DNA of 51,934 nucleotides, from contig JAFUPI010000030.1 of the NCBI GenBank assembly GCA_017481285.1, positions 1 through 51,934 on the forward strand, read 5' to 3'. Shown piece after piece: positions 9,001 through 16,811 of this stretch (position 1 is its first letter; every line of letters begins with the position of its first letter). The position numbers and the translations under genes are program-made. A model generated the notes under the pieces. The model worked only from the letters and a program-made list of their open reading frames with translations, ran no database searches and was not told the DNA's origin. Source of the DNA: Agathobacter sp. GTDB taxonomy: Bacteria > Bacillota > Clostridia > Lachnospirales > Lachnospiraceae.

Positions 9001-12000
9001 GCGTAGCTGCCGATGGAAATTAATGTATCTCCAGTCTTAACGCCTTCTAATTTCTGGTTTCCAGCAAATGCATAATCCGAAATCATATGGATTGAAGATA
9101 AATCAAGTGTACCTTCTAAAGCACAGTTTTCAAATGCATTCTGGTTGATAACCTTTAAGTTATTCTCATCACTGAAGGAAATCTTCTTCAGAGATGTACA
9201 GTTGTAGAATGCGCCATACTCGATAAATTCCAAAGTAGAAGGAAGTACGATTTCTTCTAATGCAGTCAGGTTCGCAAATGCATACGCACCAATCTTTTCT
9301 ACACCTTCTGGAATAATAACTTTGGTAATTGTAGAATCACCAATAAACCACTGCTTTGTAGCTTCTGCATCATCAAACGCAAGCTCTTCTGCTGTTTTCG
9401 CAACATAATCAAAGTTCGCAAATGCAAAGTTACCGATTTCTGTGAGGCGAAGGTCTTCTGGAATCGTTACCAAACCACCAAGACCATAGTAGTGAGTCAG
9501 GCTGGAACCTGTCTTTACATAAGGATCTTTTACTTCTACAGAAACGTTTTCTGAGTAATATGTACTCTTGCCGTCCATTAATACCTTAACAGAAATAGAA
9601 GCAAAACCTTCCTTCTGTGCGGTTACATGTCCAGATGCATCTACTGTAACGATAGCTTCGTTACTTGATTCAAATACTACTTCTGTATCATTAGGGAAGT
9701 AAGCATCTAAATCATAAGTCAAATACAAGGATTCGGATGGATACAAGGTAAGTGAATAGTTTCCTTCAAAGAAGTTTGTACTACCTGTATCACCGATTTT
9801 TTTGTCATTACTATCCAGCATGTAATATGCTTTTGAGGTATAGAAGCCTGTCAAACGGAATACATCCGCTACTGGTTTGTCGTAGCGTCTGTAACCATCA
9901 TCGCCTTTTTCAAGAACGGTTACAGGGAATGTAATACTCTTGTCTGAGGTAGGATCCTGTACCTTAATAATTGCACTACCACTTCTAACTGCTACCAGCT
10001 TGTTGTTTACAACACGAACAACATTTGGTCTGGAAGAGGTATATTCTAACAATTCATCCCATTCTGTAAGTGGACTTACGATTGGGTCTAATGAATATAC
10101 TTCGTTTGGACTAAGGGTAAGACCTTCTGCCAAGCCTTCAAAATAGAAGTCTGTATAATCATCTGGTAAACCGATTTCGTATGTCGCATAGTTTAATGCA
10201 TAGTCATAAACAGACAATACGAAAGAGTTACCGTTCATTGCATTTTCTTTAATTTCCTGAATGTAATCGGTCAATTCATATTTTACATATGTTGTGCCGT
10301 TACGTTCTGAATAAATAGGTGTCATGTACTGTTCGAAGAGTTTGATTTCTGGTGTTGCATTACCATTCTCATCTTCGCCCATCATTACATAACCGAGCTG
10401 ACCTGACATTGCATAGTGGTTGTCATATACACCAACTTCTGCATAAAGACGATTCTTCTTTAATGATTTGTCATACTCATAATAATATTTTACATCTGTT
10501 ACGGTAGGAGCTTCAAAGTCGATGGTAAGTGGGAACTCGAAAACATTCTTCTCGTTGGTTGACTTACCACCATCTTCACTATAATCCAAATATCCTTCTA
10601 AGCGAACGATATATTCGCTGTTGTTTGGAAGGTTGTATTCCGTGGTATCGAATTCGATTTCGATATTGGCAGGATAAATCGAACCTCCATCACCATAGGA
10701 TTTACGTACATCGGTATCCGTTGTCTGGAAAACAACTTCACCTGTTGTTTTATTAATAATAGAAACATCAACTCTCTGCGCATTACGAAGGAGACCTGCC
10801 CAAACGTATCTCAGTGAGTGGATGGTGCCATCCTGGTTAGAAAGTGAGATATGTTCCATATTTGCTGGAATATCCATATCATCTTCGTCCTGAAGGAAGT
10901 AGTAAGAACCAAGGTAGCTTACGTAGTCTTCGCTTACGCCACCGATAGGACGTGTTGCATATGCGTCAGCTTTTGTCTTGTCTTCTTCATCAATACCTTC
11001 ATCTAACTCATCCGCATTGGTATCATAATAACTTAAGTCGAATAATGGAGCTTCTGTCCAATCACCATAGAATGCAAGGTAAGGAACATTCAAATCTACC
11101 TTAGTACCTGATTTTGCATCTAAGGTAATGAAACCTTCTACATACATACCGTTTTCAAAGGATTCATTCAAATATTTCTTATCCTCTTTGCTCAGTGTAA
11201 TTTTAACTGTAACTTCTGCAGCCTCACCAGCCTTAACTGTTACTTTCTTTCCACTTAACTTACCATTTTCTACCTTTGTTACTTCGAATTTTGCACCTTC
11301 TAAGATGTATGCTTCTTCTGTAACAGTAGTTTCACCAGCGTTCGTCTTTGTATCACTTACGCCTTCTGTAAATATATGTGCACCAAGTTCATAAGAGAGA
11401 GTTTTCTTTCCAAAGTTGTTGATGGTAAATGTCATTTCGTATTTACCAGTCTTGTCTGGGTCATCACCAAGCTCAATCTTGGTTTTGTCCATTTCGTTGC
11501 CATCTGCATCCTTTGTCGTAATGTAAGCAGTGGTTGCAAGTGCATTTGCTAAGTTAGCAAGACCAGCACCCTGTTTACGAACTGCATAAGGAGAACCATT
11601 TGTATTGAGCGCGATATCAGCGGTAGACATAAGGAGCTGATATACTAAAGCTGTTACTTTCACTTCGTCCTTTGCAACTTCTGGGAAGTTTTCTACTACA
11701 TACTGTCTTAAGAGAACTACTACACCAGCAAGGTTAGGACATGCCATGGAAGTACCAGAAAGTCTGTCATAAGAACCACCTGTTACAGCAGAAAGAATGT
11801 TTCCACCGTGCGCAGTGATTTCTGGTTTGATTCCAAGGTCAGGAGTAGGACCCCATGAGGAGAAGTCAGAAATGAAAGGACCAGAAGTCTGCTTACGAGC
11901 AATTTCCAATGTGCCCTTTTCTTTTGCTGCTAATACTTCACCATCATCCTGGGAAATAGAACATACTGCAAGTGTCGCATCACCAACGTTCATCTTGATA

Positions 12001-13571
12001 TCACCAGATACATTGTTGTAAATGATAATACCAGCAGCGCCCTGTTCCTGTGCGATAATCGCTTTTTCTTCGAAGGTGTTAGAACCACGACGAACTAAAA
12101 CGATTTTGCCTTCTACATCCAAGCCTGTGTAGTCAGCCGAACGACCAACACCAGGGATTGTCACGTATTCGATTTTAATTTTGTCCTGATCACCAAGTAA
12201 TGTATCGAAGAAGTTATTTTCTTCTGTTCCACCGTCCGTAGACTCTGTGAAGTAAATAATTTCTCCATTATATAACATGTAAGGTGTCTTAGTACCACTG
12301 ATAGAAGCAACAGACATGGTTCCTTCGTATGTACCAGGAGAACCAACTGTACCTGTATCTGGGTTTGAAGTTAAACCTAAGTTACCATTTGCATCTGAAC
12401 CATAAGCTGAGCTGTAGCTGTTCGAAGCAGCAACGATAACACTGATACCAGCTTCTCTAATCTTGTCATAAACACCATTTAAGATTTCTTCGTCAGATTC
12501 ACGACTGAAACCACAAGCAGTACCTAAAGACATGTTAATAACGTCAACGCCAAGTACGACGCAGTCTTCCAATGCTGCAAGAATCCATTCTGAACGTGCT
12601 GTGTCCATAACGTCAGAGAAAATCTTCATTGCTACTAACTGAGCATTTGGAGCAACACCTGTAATAGTATCATCCTTACCAACGATAACACCAGATACGT
12701 GAGTACCATGGTTGTTATGTGTTGAGTATGGATCTGGATCTTCATCTGCGTAGTCAAATCCGAAAGGAACTTTTTCATTAATATATACATCATCTACCGA
12801 AAGACCTTCTACCATTGTGCTGGCAACCGTATCTTTCAAAACCTTCTTAACTTCATCATAAGTAAGACCAAGTGTTTTTGATGTAAAGTTCTCTACCGAA
12901 AATGCAGAGTGATTTGAATCCAAACCTGTATCCAAAACAGCTACTACCATGCCGGAACCATCGTATCCAGAATCCGAGCTGTCAAAGATACCTGTATCTT
13001 CGTAAATACTTACGGAGTTTTCTACAAGTTCTGTTTTGCAGGATTCGTACTCTTCACCAACGATTGCACTTTCACCGTCCTTTAATACAGAACAGGTAGA
13101 AGCGAAATCACCAGCTTTGATGGTTACTGCAAAACCACTCAGCAATGTATTGTAATCTTCGCCAACAGTATACTCTATTCCAAGTTCATCTAATCTTGAA
13201 AGAATATCTGCTTTCTTTTCATTAATATCTGCAGTAATTTCTGCAGCGTCCTCACTTTCAAGAGCATAATCCTTAAAGCTCATACTCTTGTCTGTGCCTT
13301 CATAAGCTTCCATGATGGTGATGTTATCTACCGTAATAATAACTGAGATTTCATCATCATTGGTCACACCATCTGGCAAATGAAGCACAACGGAATTATC
13401 CAAATAGTCGGTATAATCCACTTTCAGATCCTCAAGCTTTTCAATGAAGGAAGCCGAGAATTCTGAATCTGCAGCAATAGCTGTCGTAGGCAGCATCTGT
13501 GCTACAAGTCCGAAGATTAAAAGATATGCAAACGCAGATCTCATAACCTTTGCAAATGTGTTTCTTTTCAT
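6051..13571 (-). CDS. Giant surface subtilisin-like protease with PA domain, Ig-like domains and BspA-type leucine-rich repeats
   Basis: Secreted serine protease of the S8 (subtilase, lactocepin-like) family, 2506 aa. After a signal peptide ending near TTAIAADS comes a propeptide, then the catalytic triad: Asp214 in VAVLDTGLDSNH, His288 in NNHGTHVSG, Ser608 in GTSMACPN. A protease-associated domain interrupts the catalytic domain at about 480-540 (GKIVLVRRGSNTFEEKA). Fn3-like and two bacterial Ig-like segments follow (about 1170-1220 and 1290-1340). Residues about 1375-2160 hold many LRR_5 units with the recurring IGxYAFAxC core. One membrane helix (about 2363-2385) anchors the C-terminus, followed by a 120-residue Lys/Ala-rich tail. 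There is no LPXTG signal. It heads an operon with a peptide importer, so it probably supplies peptides by degrading host or dietary protein. An AGAGG site precedes the ATG by 10 nt. Confidence 0.92.
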   Translation of the reverse strand: MKRNTFAKVMRSAFAYLLIFGLVAQMLPTTAIAADSEFSASFIEKLEDLKVDYTDYLDNSVVLHLPDGVTNDDEISVIITVDNITIMEAYEGTDKSMSFKDYALESEDAAEITADINEKKADILSRLDELGIEYTVGEDYNTLLSGFAVTIKAGDFASTCSVLKDGESAIVGEEYESCKTELVENSVSIYEDTGIFDSSDSGYDGSGMVVAVLDTGLDSNHSAFSVENFTSKTLGLTYDEVKKVLKDTVASTMVEGLSVDDVYINEKVPFGFDYADEDPDPYSTHNNHGTHVSGVIVGKDDTITGVAPNAQLVAMKIFSDVMDTARSEWILAALEDCVVLGVDVINMSLGTACGFSRESDEEILNGVYDKIREAGISVIVAASNSYSSAYGSDANGNLGLTSNPDTGTVGSPGTYEGTMSVASISGTKTPYMLYNGEIIYFTESTDGGTEENNFFDTLLGDQDKIKIEYVTIPGVGRSADYTGLDVEGKIVLVRRGSNTFEEKAIIAQEQGAAGIIIYNNVSGDIKMNVGDATLAVCSISQDDGEVLAAKEKGTLEIARKQTSGPFISDFSSWGPTPDLGIKPEITAHGGNILSAVTGGSYDRLSGTSMACPNLAGVVVLLRQYVVENFPEVAKDEVKVTALVYQLLMSTADIALNTNGSPYAVRKQGAGLANLANALATTAYITTKDADGNEMDKTKIELGDDPDKTGKYEMTFTINNFGKKTLSYELGAHIFTEGVSDTKTNAGETTVTEEAYILEGAKFEVTKVENGKLSGKKVTVKAGEAAEVTVKITLSKEDKKYLNESFENGMYVEGFITLDAKSGTKVDLNVPYLAFYGDWTEAPLFDLSYYDTNADELDEGIDEEDKTKADAYATRPIGGVSEDYVSYLGSYYFLQDEDDMDIPANMEHISLSNQDGTIHSLRYVWAGLLRNAQRVDVSIINKTTGEVVFQTTDTDVRKSYGDGGSIYPANIEIEFDTTEYNLPNNSEYIVRLEGYLDYSEDGGKSTNEKNVFEFPLTIDFEAPTVTDVKYYYEYDKSLKKNRLYAEVGVYDNHYAMSGQLGYVMMGEDENGNATPEIKLFEQYMTPIYSERNGTTYVKYELTDYIQEIKENAMNGNSFVLSVYDYALNYATYEIGLPDDYTDFYFEGLAEGLTLSPNEVYSLDPIVSPLTEWDELLEYTSSRPNVVRVVNNKLVAVRSGSAIIKVQDPTSDKSITFPVTVLEKGDDGYRRYDKPVADVFRLTGFYTSKAYYMLDSNDKKIGDTGSTNFFEGNYSLTLYPSESLYLTYDLDAYFPNDTEVVFESSNEAIVTVDASGHVTAQKEGFASISVKVLMDGKSTYYSENVSVEVKDPYVKTGSSLTHYYGLGGLVTIPEDLRLTEIGNFAFANFDYVAKTAEELAFDDAEATKQWFIGDSTITKVIIPEGVEKIGAYAFANLTALEEIVLPSTLEFIEYGAFYNCTSLKKISFSDENNLKVINQNAFENCALEGTLDLSSIHMISDYAFAGNQKLEGVKTGDTLISIGSYAFAGCKKLSDITITADRVKYGTYAFTGCESIKEFTVNATVLPEGMFYECDNLEKVIIGKEVNEIGAFAFRDTKISKFEIAKGNRTFESPTGEYIVADKGKELVAVVPTLTGEFSAANMGGKDKIEVVGNGAFSHNTQINSVVLPNVYEVGDNAFAQSESLSNVQLGKLEYIGEYAFFEVPITVLPEFNKGTDIGKYAFAYTDITSVTIPNRMDIAEGVFSECDKLTTVVIGNDVTLGKYAFGTNKDESFEIKSYDENGKKRFYYTFATALTSLTIGKNVVIGENAFVNAASLVDVTLGANAEIGYMAFYNCDSLANIDLSKAKSVGDYAFSGDVYNVCLDDAMAYAAVSSEGTYIYTYHAPNLTAVDLTSAESVGAYAFAYCRELVNVNLGEEIEAIPEYAFAGCIALQNINLDKIETIGDYAFMEDDLLTVDLSKAENIGEYAFVNNKHLTNVKLNEKGTDIAEGAFAYAATLANVENLGKAKNIGDYAFAYTSIVNIDLSETETVGTQAFMKESMTPVTVTLGEELVSLGDNPFAMCQVAPFSTKGEEEINDVKVEVPVYTYEISDTVKVVDGSLYSKVPMGWELIIYTGLNPEDVKIPEDTVRITSMAFAGSNVEMVQTPFTVEAIGHKAFFDCNGLHTVSLGSYNAPILEEEYDPTYYDSLEHVPGSGDYGTYTDYDGNEVAIYGMGLIPYFMWNVTGGLYHNVFYGANFVDYVGYVEDKLTLIRPVNGEHYDSYIMNQYFDVRIDGPQAPDEAAAAAIRAIKLIPERVKWEDKALVDAARAAYNKVATTLQQGLVSNYSDLVSAEQRIKLLDPANQEKEEDKDVVATPEEPSGPNVGLVALILFAVMAAIALFFKKEVKEIWTSDELVEIREAIKETLKPVTDKLKPVTDKLAPVFAKIGEKLAPVWAKVKEMCAKAGKALVALAGKAKDFAKKTARKTQDAVTKKAVAKFEAQKAAVEKELAEKMAAKEVSEDETEN

Positions 13572-13623
13572 TTGAATGTACCTCTTTCTCTCCTATATTG
13601 GTCTCTATTCGTCCAAAATGTGC

Positions 13624-13632
13624 ATAATAGCA
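13624..13632 (-). promoter_or_regulatory. Candidate extended -10 promoter for the protease-opp operon
   Basis: On the minus strand TGCTATTAT matches an extended -10 element and would start a transcript with a leader of roughly 50 nt before the protease ATG. No good -35 lies at 16-18 nt, so the call is weak. It is the best candidate in the 168-bp divergent gap. Confidence 0.3.
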
Positions 13633-13678
13633 CACAGTACATTTTATATTACCTTATTTTGACAATTATTGCAAGCAA

Positions 13679-13707
13679 TTTACTTTCTTTCTTTCCTGTG
13701 ATATACT
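13679..13707 (+). promoter_or_regulatory. Promoter for the CXXC-tail / polyferredoxin operon
   Basis: TTTACT, a 17-nt spacer and TATACT preceded by TGA (extended -10). The predicted transcript would start about 26 nt before the ATG at 13740, leaving room for the GGAGGA ribosome site. Confidence 0.5.
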
Positions 13708-13739
13708 TACTAGACAAACTTCTACGGAGGAACATATTT

Positions 13740-14510
13740 ATGACGAAAGAATCTACGATGCGTCTGCATCGCATTTATAACGTTCTATTCAGTATTGTCA
13801 TTATCATCGCCGGCATTTGTCTCATCATCGGGGTATTGACGATATACAACTCTGGCGACCAGCCATTTTCGAGAGAAAGTGTTGCAGCCACCTTCTCTAC
13901 CATTGCATTTCCAGTGTATTTAACATTGGTAATGGCAGTAATCAGCTTTGTCTGGGAAATCATTTCTCCTTCTGATAAGGAAAAAACACCAAAAGCGAAA
14001 GATTACCCTGCGATGCTGGAAACCTTATATAATAAGAAAGACTTCTCTGCTGGAGAAAATTCGTTGCAGGAGGAAATTCGTTCCCTTTGGAAAAACCGCA
14101 AGATGCACACCACAATTCGTACCATTATATTAGTTGTATGTAGTGCAGTATTCCTCTTCTACGCATTAAATAGTGCTAACTTCCATCAAAGTGAAATCAA
14201 CAGCTCTATGATAAATGCTATGAAAGTTTTAGTGCCATGCTCACTCATTTCTTTCGCCTATGCTTTATTCGTTGCTATTCATAATGAAAAGAGCATTCAG
14301 AAGGAAATCGAACTTGCCAAGAAGCTCCCAGCGGTTTCAAATGAAGCAGAAAATGAAATTGTAACAGAAGAAAAACGCCTCAGCCCTTATCGCAACGCAA
14401 TCCTTACAGCAGCGATAATCCTGGTGGTTTATGGATTTTTAAACGGCGGTACCATCGATGTGTTAGCCAAGGCAATCAACATTTGTACCGAATGTATTGG
14501 ATTGGGGTGA
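13740..14510 (+). CDS. Membrane protein ending in a CXXC (CTECIGLG) tail
   Basis: A 256-aa protein with about five membrane segments: two near the N-terminus, two centrally and one at the end, with charged cytoplasmic loops (for example residues about 80-120). The last 45 residues, one membrane helix followed by KAINICTECIGLG, resemble the very small CD1871A-type CXXC proteins of Clostridia, known to me as short proteins often beside 4Fe-4S proteins. Here that tail is fused to a larger membrane domain I do not recognise. The next gene, 5 nt away, is a polyferredoxin, so the two cysteines may take part in membrane electron transfer or thiol exchange; this is inference. The frame is open upstream to 13572, but GGAGGA 8 nt before 13740 fixes the start. 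Confidence 0.7.
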   Translation: MTKESTMRLHRIYNVLFSIVIIIAGICLIIGVLTIYNSGDQPFSRESVAATFSTIAFPVYLTLVMAVISFVWEIISPSDKEKTPKAKDYPAMLETLYNKKDFSAGENSLQEEIRSLWKNRKMHTTIRTIILVVCSAVFLFYALNSANFHQSEINSSMINAMKVLVPCSLISFAYALFVAIHNEKSIQKEIELAKKLPAVSNEAENEIVTEEKRLSPYRNAILTAAIILVVYGFLNGGTIDVLAKAINICTECIGLG

Positions 14511-14515
14511 TATAA

Positions 14516-15991
14516 ATGGAAAAAATAGTTCAAAAGATAAAACGATTTATGCCAAGCAAGCGTAAATGGATTCAGCTATATACCGCCTTGCTCTACAATG
14601 CGAATCTAAAAGGCTTTATCCAAGGCAGTATATATAAAGGAAACTCTAAGATACTCTGCGCACCAGGAATCAACTGCTATTCCTGTCCAGGTGCTGTAGC
14701 AGCTTGTCCACTCGGTTCCCTGCAGGGCGCTATCAGTTCTGACAAGAGTACACTCTGGTACGTCGGTGGCATCCTTTTACTATACTCCATCTTATTTGGC
14801 CGAATGATTTGTGGATGGCTTTGTCCATTTGGTTTCATTCAGGAACTGGTATACAAAATCAAAACACCTAAGATGAAAAAGAATAAAGCAACACGATTAC
14901 TCTCATACTTGAAATATGTCATTCTCGTGTTCTTTGTATTTATCGTACCGATTACATACGCATTCAGAGACACACCGCTTCCAGCCTTTTGTAAGTACAT
15001 TTGTCCAGCGGGAACCTTAGAAGGCGGTATGTTACTTTTAGCAAACGAGGTAAATGCCAGCTACTTCTCCATGTTAGGACCAATCTTCACCTGGAAGTTC
15101 CTCCTTATGGTAAGTATTATGGTAGGATGTGTATTCATCTTCCGATTGTTCTGTCGTTTCCTTTGTCCGCTCGGTGCACTATACGGATTGTTCAATAAAC
15201 TCTCCTTCTTCGGTGTAAAAGTAGAGGAACACAAATGTGTCAACTGTAATCTTTGTGTCAACCACTGCAAAATGGACATTAAAAAGGTTGGCGACCAGGA
15301 ATGTATCAGCTGTGGCGAATGTATCAATGTTTGTCCAACAGAAGCTATTAAATGGAAAGGCTCCGGACTTCTTCGCAAATACAATGGTATCGACAACCAT
15401 CCAGAAGAAACCAAGAAAGCCCGCAATACCACTCGTGCTATCACAACAATCGCTATGATTGCTGTACTCATCGGCGTTATCGCTTACTACTGGCAGACCA
15501 CTCCAGACTACGTACAGCCTGCAGAAGGCAACGAAGTAGGCGACACCTGCTATAGCTACGATTTAACCCGTGTCGACGGCACAGGCATCCTGGAAGGCAC
15601 TACTATCAACCCAGTTGAAACTGGCAAAATCACCATCATCAACTTCTGGGGAACCTGGTGTACTCCATGTGTAAACGAATTACCATACTTCGATCAGATT
15701 GCAACAAACTATGCTGACGATGTAACTGTTATCGCAGTTCATACCGATATGATTGCAAACACAGCTCCTGAATATATTGCAGGACATTATCCAAACTCCA
15801 ACATCCTTTTTGCTAAGGATGATCCTAGCGAAAGCGGAACTGCAGAAGTATACTACTCTGCACTCGGTGGCCGCGACACCTATCCATACACCGTAGTTCT
15901 CGATGAGCACGGCGTTATCGTAAAAATCTTCTTTGAAGCATTACATTATGAGGATTTAGAAGCTGTTGTGGAACAGGAATTGAATAACTAA
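14516..15991 (+). CDS. Membrane polyferredoxin (NapH/CcoG-like) fused to a thioredoxin-like domain
   Basis: A 491-aa fusion. The first 300 residues form a membrane polyferredoxin with NapH/CcoG-type cysteine clusters: CYSCPGAVAACP, CGWLCPFG, CKYICPAG and CRFLCPLG near membrane helices, then two 4Fe-4S ferredoxin motifs (CVNCNLCVNHC and CISCGECINVCP). A further membrane helix (about 305-325) leads to a TlpA/ResA-like thioredoxin domain with WGTWCTPC (Cys382, Cys385) and a later TYPYTVVLDEHG cis-Pro region. The layout suggests electrons pass from cytoplasmic donors through iron-sulfur clusters to an external dithiol, a possible alternative to CcdA/DsbD. That role is inference. Likely partners are the CXXC-tail protein just upstream and the TlpA-like surface proteins at 23447 and 25352. 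A GGGGTGA site overlaps the stop of the upstream gene. Confidence 0.88.
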   Translation: MEKIVQKIKRFMPSKRKWIQLYTALLYNANLKGFIQGSIYKGNSKILCAPGINCYSCPGAVAACPLGSLQGAISSDKSTLWYVGGILLLYSILFGRMICGWLCPFGFIQELVYKIKTPKMKKNKATRLLSYLKYVILVFFVFIVPITYAFRDTPLPAFCKYICPAGTLEGGMLLLANEVNASYFSMLGPIFTWKFLLMVSIMVGCVFIFRLFCRFLCPLGALYGLFNKLSFFGVKVEEHKCVNCNLCVNHCKMDIKKVGDQECISCGECINVCPTEAIKWKGSGLLRKYNGIDNHPEETKKARNTTRAITTIAMIAVLIGVIAYYWQTTPDYVQPAEGNEVGDTCYSYDLTRVDGTGILEGTTINPVETGKITIINFWGTWCTPCVNELPYFDQIATNYADDVTVIAVHTDMIANTAPEYIAGHYPNSNILFAKDDPSESGTAEVYYSALGGRDTYPYTVVLDEHGVIVKIFFEALHYEDLEAVVEQELNN

Positions 15992-15996
15992 ATTTA

Positions 15997-16034
15997 AACC
16001 CCGGATACAGATTTAAAATCGTATTCGGGGTTTT
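15997..16034 (+). terminator. Intrinsic terminator after the polyferredoxin gene
   Basis: A 12-bp stem (AACCCCGGATAC with GTATTCGGGGTT, one G-T wobble) and a 12-nt loop run into TTTTG. It lies in the 49-bp gap between convergent genes and mainly serves the plus strand. Confidence 0.75.
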
Positions 16035-16040
16035 GTATTC

Positions 16041-16544
16041 TTAATGTTTGAAATCTGTTTTATCTGCTTGGTCATATACCTTTTCTAAAAGCGGAAGATT
16101 ACAAGTACGCCTTTTTATTGCTTTATCGTTGTAATTCAGGCTCTCATCTTTTGCGAAAGCAATAGAACGTAATTTTTCAGCCACTTTCATAATTTGTTTT
16201 TCATCAGCACGTATATATTTATATTGATTCTGTAATAATCGCTTATATTTCTCATCTTTTATTTTTTCGATATCAAATTCAATTAAAGCATCATCTATAA
16301 CTGGAATCATATTATTAAAATTTATCGCACCATACTTACCTTGATTAATTTTACGAAAATCTTTTGAGTTTTTCATTTTTAGGTGTTTCGGCTTAGGAGA
16401 AGAAAATGGTGCATAGTATTTTACACCATTAACTTCTAATACAATACCTACATAAGGCCTTGTTCCATTCTTATTCATTGCTATTTTATTGTCAAATTCT
16501 CTTAAATACTGTACGTATCCCTCTTTTATATTATAAAACCGCAT
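16041..16544 (-). CDS. toxN: Type III toxin, ToxN/AbiQ-family endoribonuclease
   Basis: A 167-aa endoribonuclease toxin. The N-terminal half carries the family signature: RPYVGIVLEVNGVKYYAP, then FSSPKPKH (the Ser region implicated in catalysis in ToxN) and KYGAINFNNMIPV. A helical C-terminal half holds LLQNQYKYI. Known ToxN/AbiQ enzymes cut A-rich RNA and are held inactive by repeats of their own antitoxin RNA; many protect against phage by abortive infection. The operon organisation is diagnostic: promoter, 37-nt tandem repeats, terminator and toxin gene lie in order just upstream. I start at 16544 because AAAGGAG lies directly before that ATG; an in-frame ATG at 16559 lies upstream of the ribosome site and abuts the terminator U-tract. 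Expression probably depends on read-through of that terminator. Confidence 0.92.
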   Translation of the reverse strand: MRFYNIKEGYVQYLREFDNKIAMNKNGTRPYVGIVLEVNGVKYYAPFSSPKPKHLKMKNSKDFRKINQGKYGAINFNNMIPVIDDALIEFDIEKIKDEKYKRLLQNQYKYIRADEKQIMKVAEKLRSIAFAKDESLNYNDKAIKRRTCNLPLLEKVYDQADKTDFKH

Positions 16545-16559
16545 ATTTCTCCTTTGCAT

Positions 16560-16593
16560 AAAAAAAGCGAGCGAATTTACTTCGCCCGCTTTT
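16560..16593 (-). terminator. Terminator between antitoxin RNA and toxN
   Basis: On the minus strand GCGGGCGAA pairs with TTCGCTCGC (one G-T wobble) around a 5-nt loop, flanked by AAAA/TTTT and ending in a run of seven T. It lies immediately upstream of toxN. In type III loci this leaky terminator sets excess antitoxin over toxin mRNA. Confidence 0.85.
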
Positions 16594-16697
16594 AGGTTCT
16601 CTCTTAATGGTGGAGACTCACCGCTTTTTTAGCATTTCTCTTAATGGTGGAAACTCACCGCTTTTTTAGGTTCTCTCTTAATGGTGGAGACTCACCT
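16594..16697 (-). repeat. Three tandem 37-nt antitoxin repeats
   Basis: Units begin at plus coordinates 16594, 16631 and 16668, an exact 37-nt period; the third is partial (about 30 nt), giving 2.8 copies. The first and third are near identical; the middle one differs at a few positions (AGCATTT for AGGTTCT, GAAAC for GAGAC). The layout matches the roughly 2.8 repeats described for AbiQ/antiQ. Confidence 0.95.
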
Positions 16698-16709
16698 ATT
16701 TATAACTAT

Positions 16710-16738
16710 ATTATATCCGAGCGTTTCAAAAAATTCAA
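16710..16738 (-). promoter_or_regulatory. Promoter of the toxin-antitoxin locus
   Basis: Minus-strand TTGAAT, a 17-nt spacer and a perfect TATAAT. The start point falls within about 6 nt of the first antitoxin repeat, so the transcript is almost wholly repeat RNA. Confidence 0.8.
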
Positions 16739-16811
16739 TTATTTTTTGTTTCTTATTGTTTTTTCTTAGGAAGTGTCACATTTTACAAAAACTATGAGTA
16801 ATTTTTCTTTT

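Larger units (their letters stand above)
16560..16703 (-). ncRNA. toxI: ToxI/antiQ-type RNA antitoxin
   Basis: Noncoding RNA predicted to neutralise the adjacent ToxN. From a TSS near 16703, 7 nt past the -10 box, transcription enters three tandem repeats almost at once and ends at the hairpin before toxN. Each minus-strand unit contains GGTGAGTCTCCACCATTAAG and an A-run (CCTAAAAAAGC) that would suit ToxN cutting, which is known to favour A-rich sites. GGTGAG and CTCCACC-type segments within a unit can pair, as expected for the pseudoknot fold of ToxI. The exact 5' end is inferred. Confidence 0.87.

Noticed and set aside
7090-9440. DNA-level repeat array
   Set aside because: The periodicity is at protein level (LRR_5 units of the surface protease); the DNA copies are too diverged to call a nucleotide repeat.
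16594-16697. Short CRISPR-like array
   Set aside because: The 37-nt units are contiguous with no variable spacers, have a promoter and terminator, and precede a ToxN gene; they fit an RNA antitoxin.
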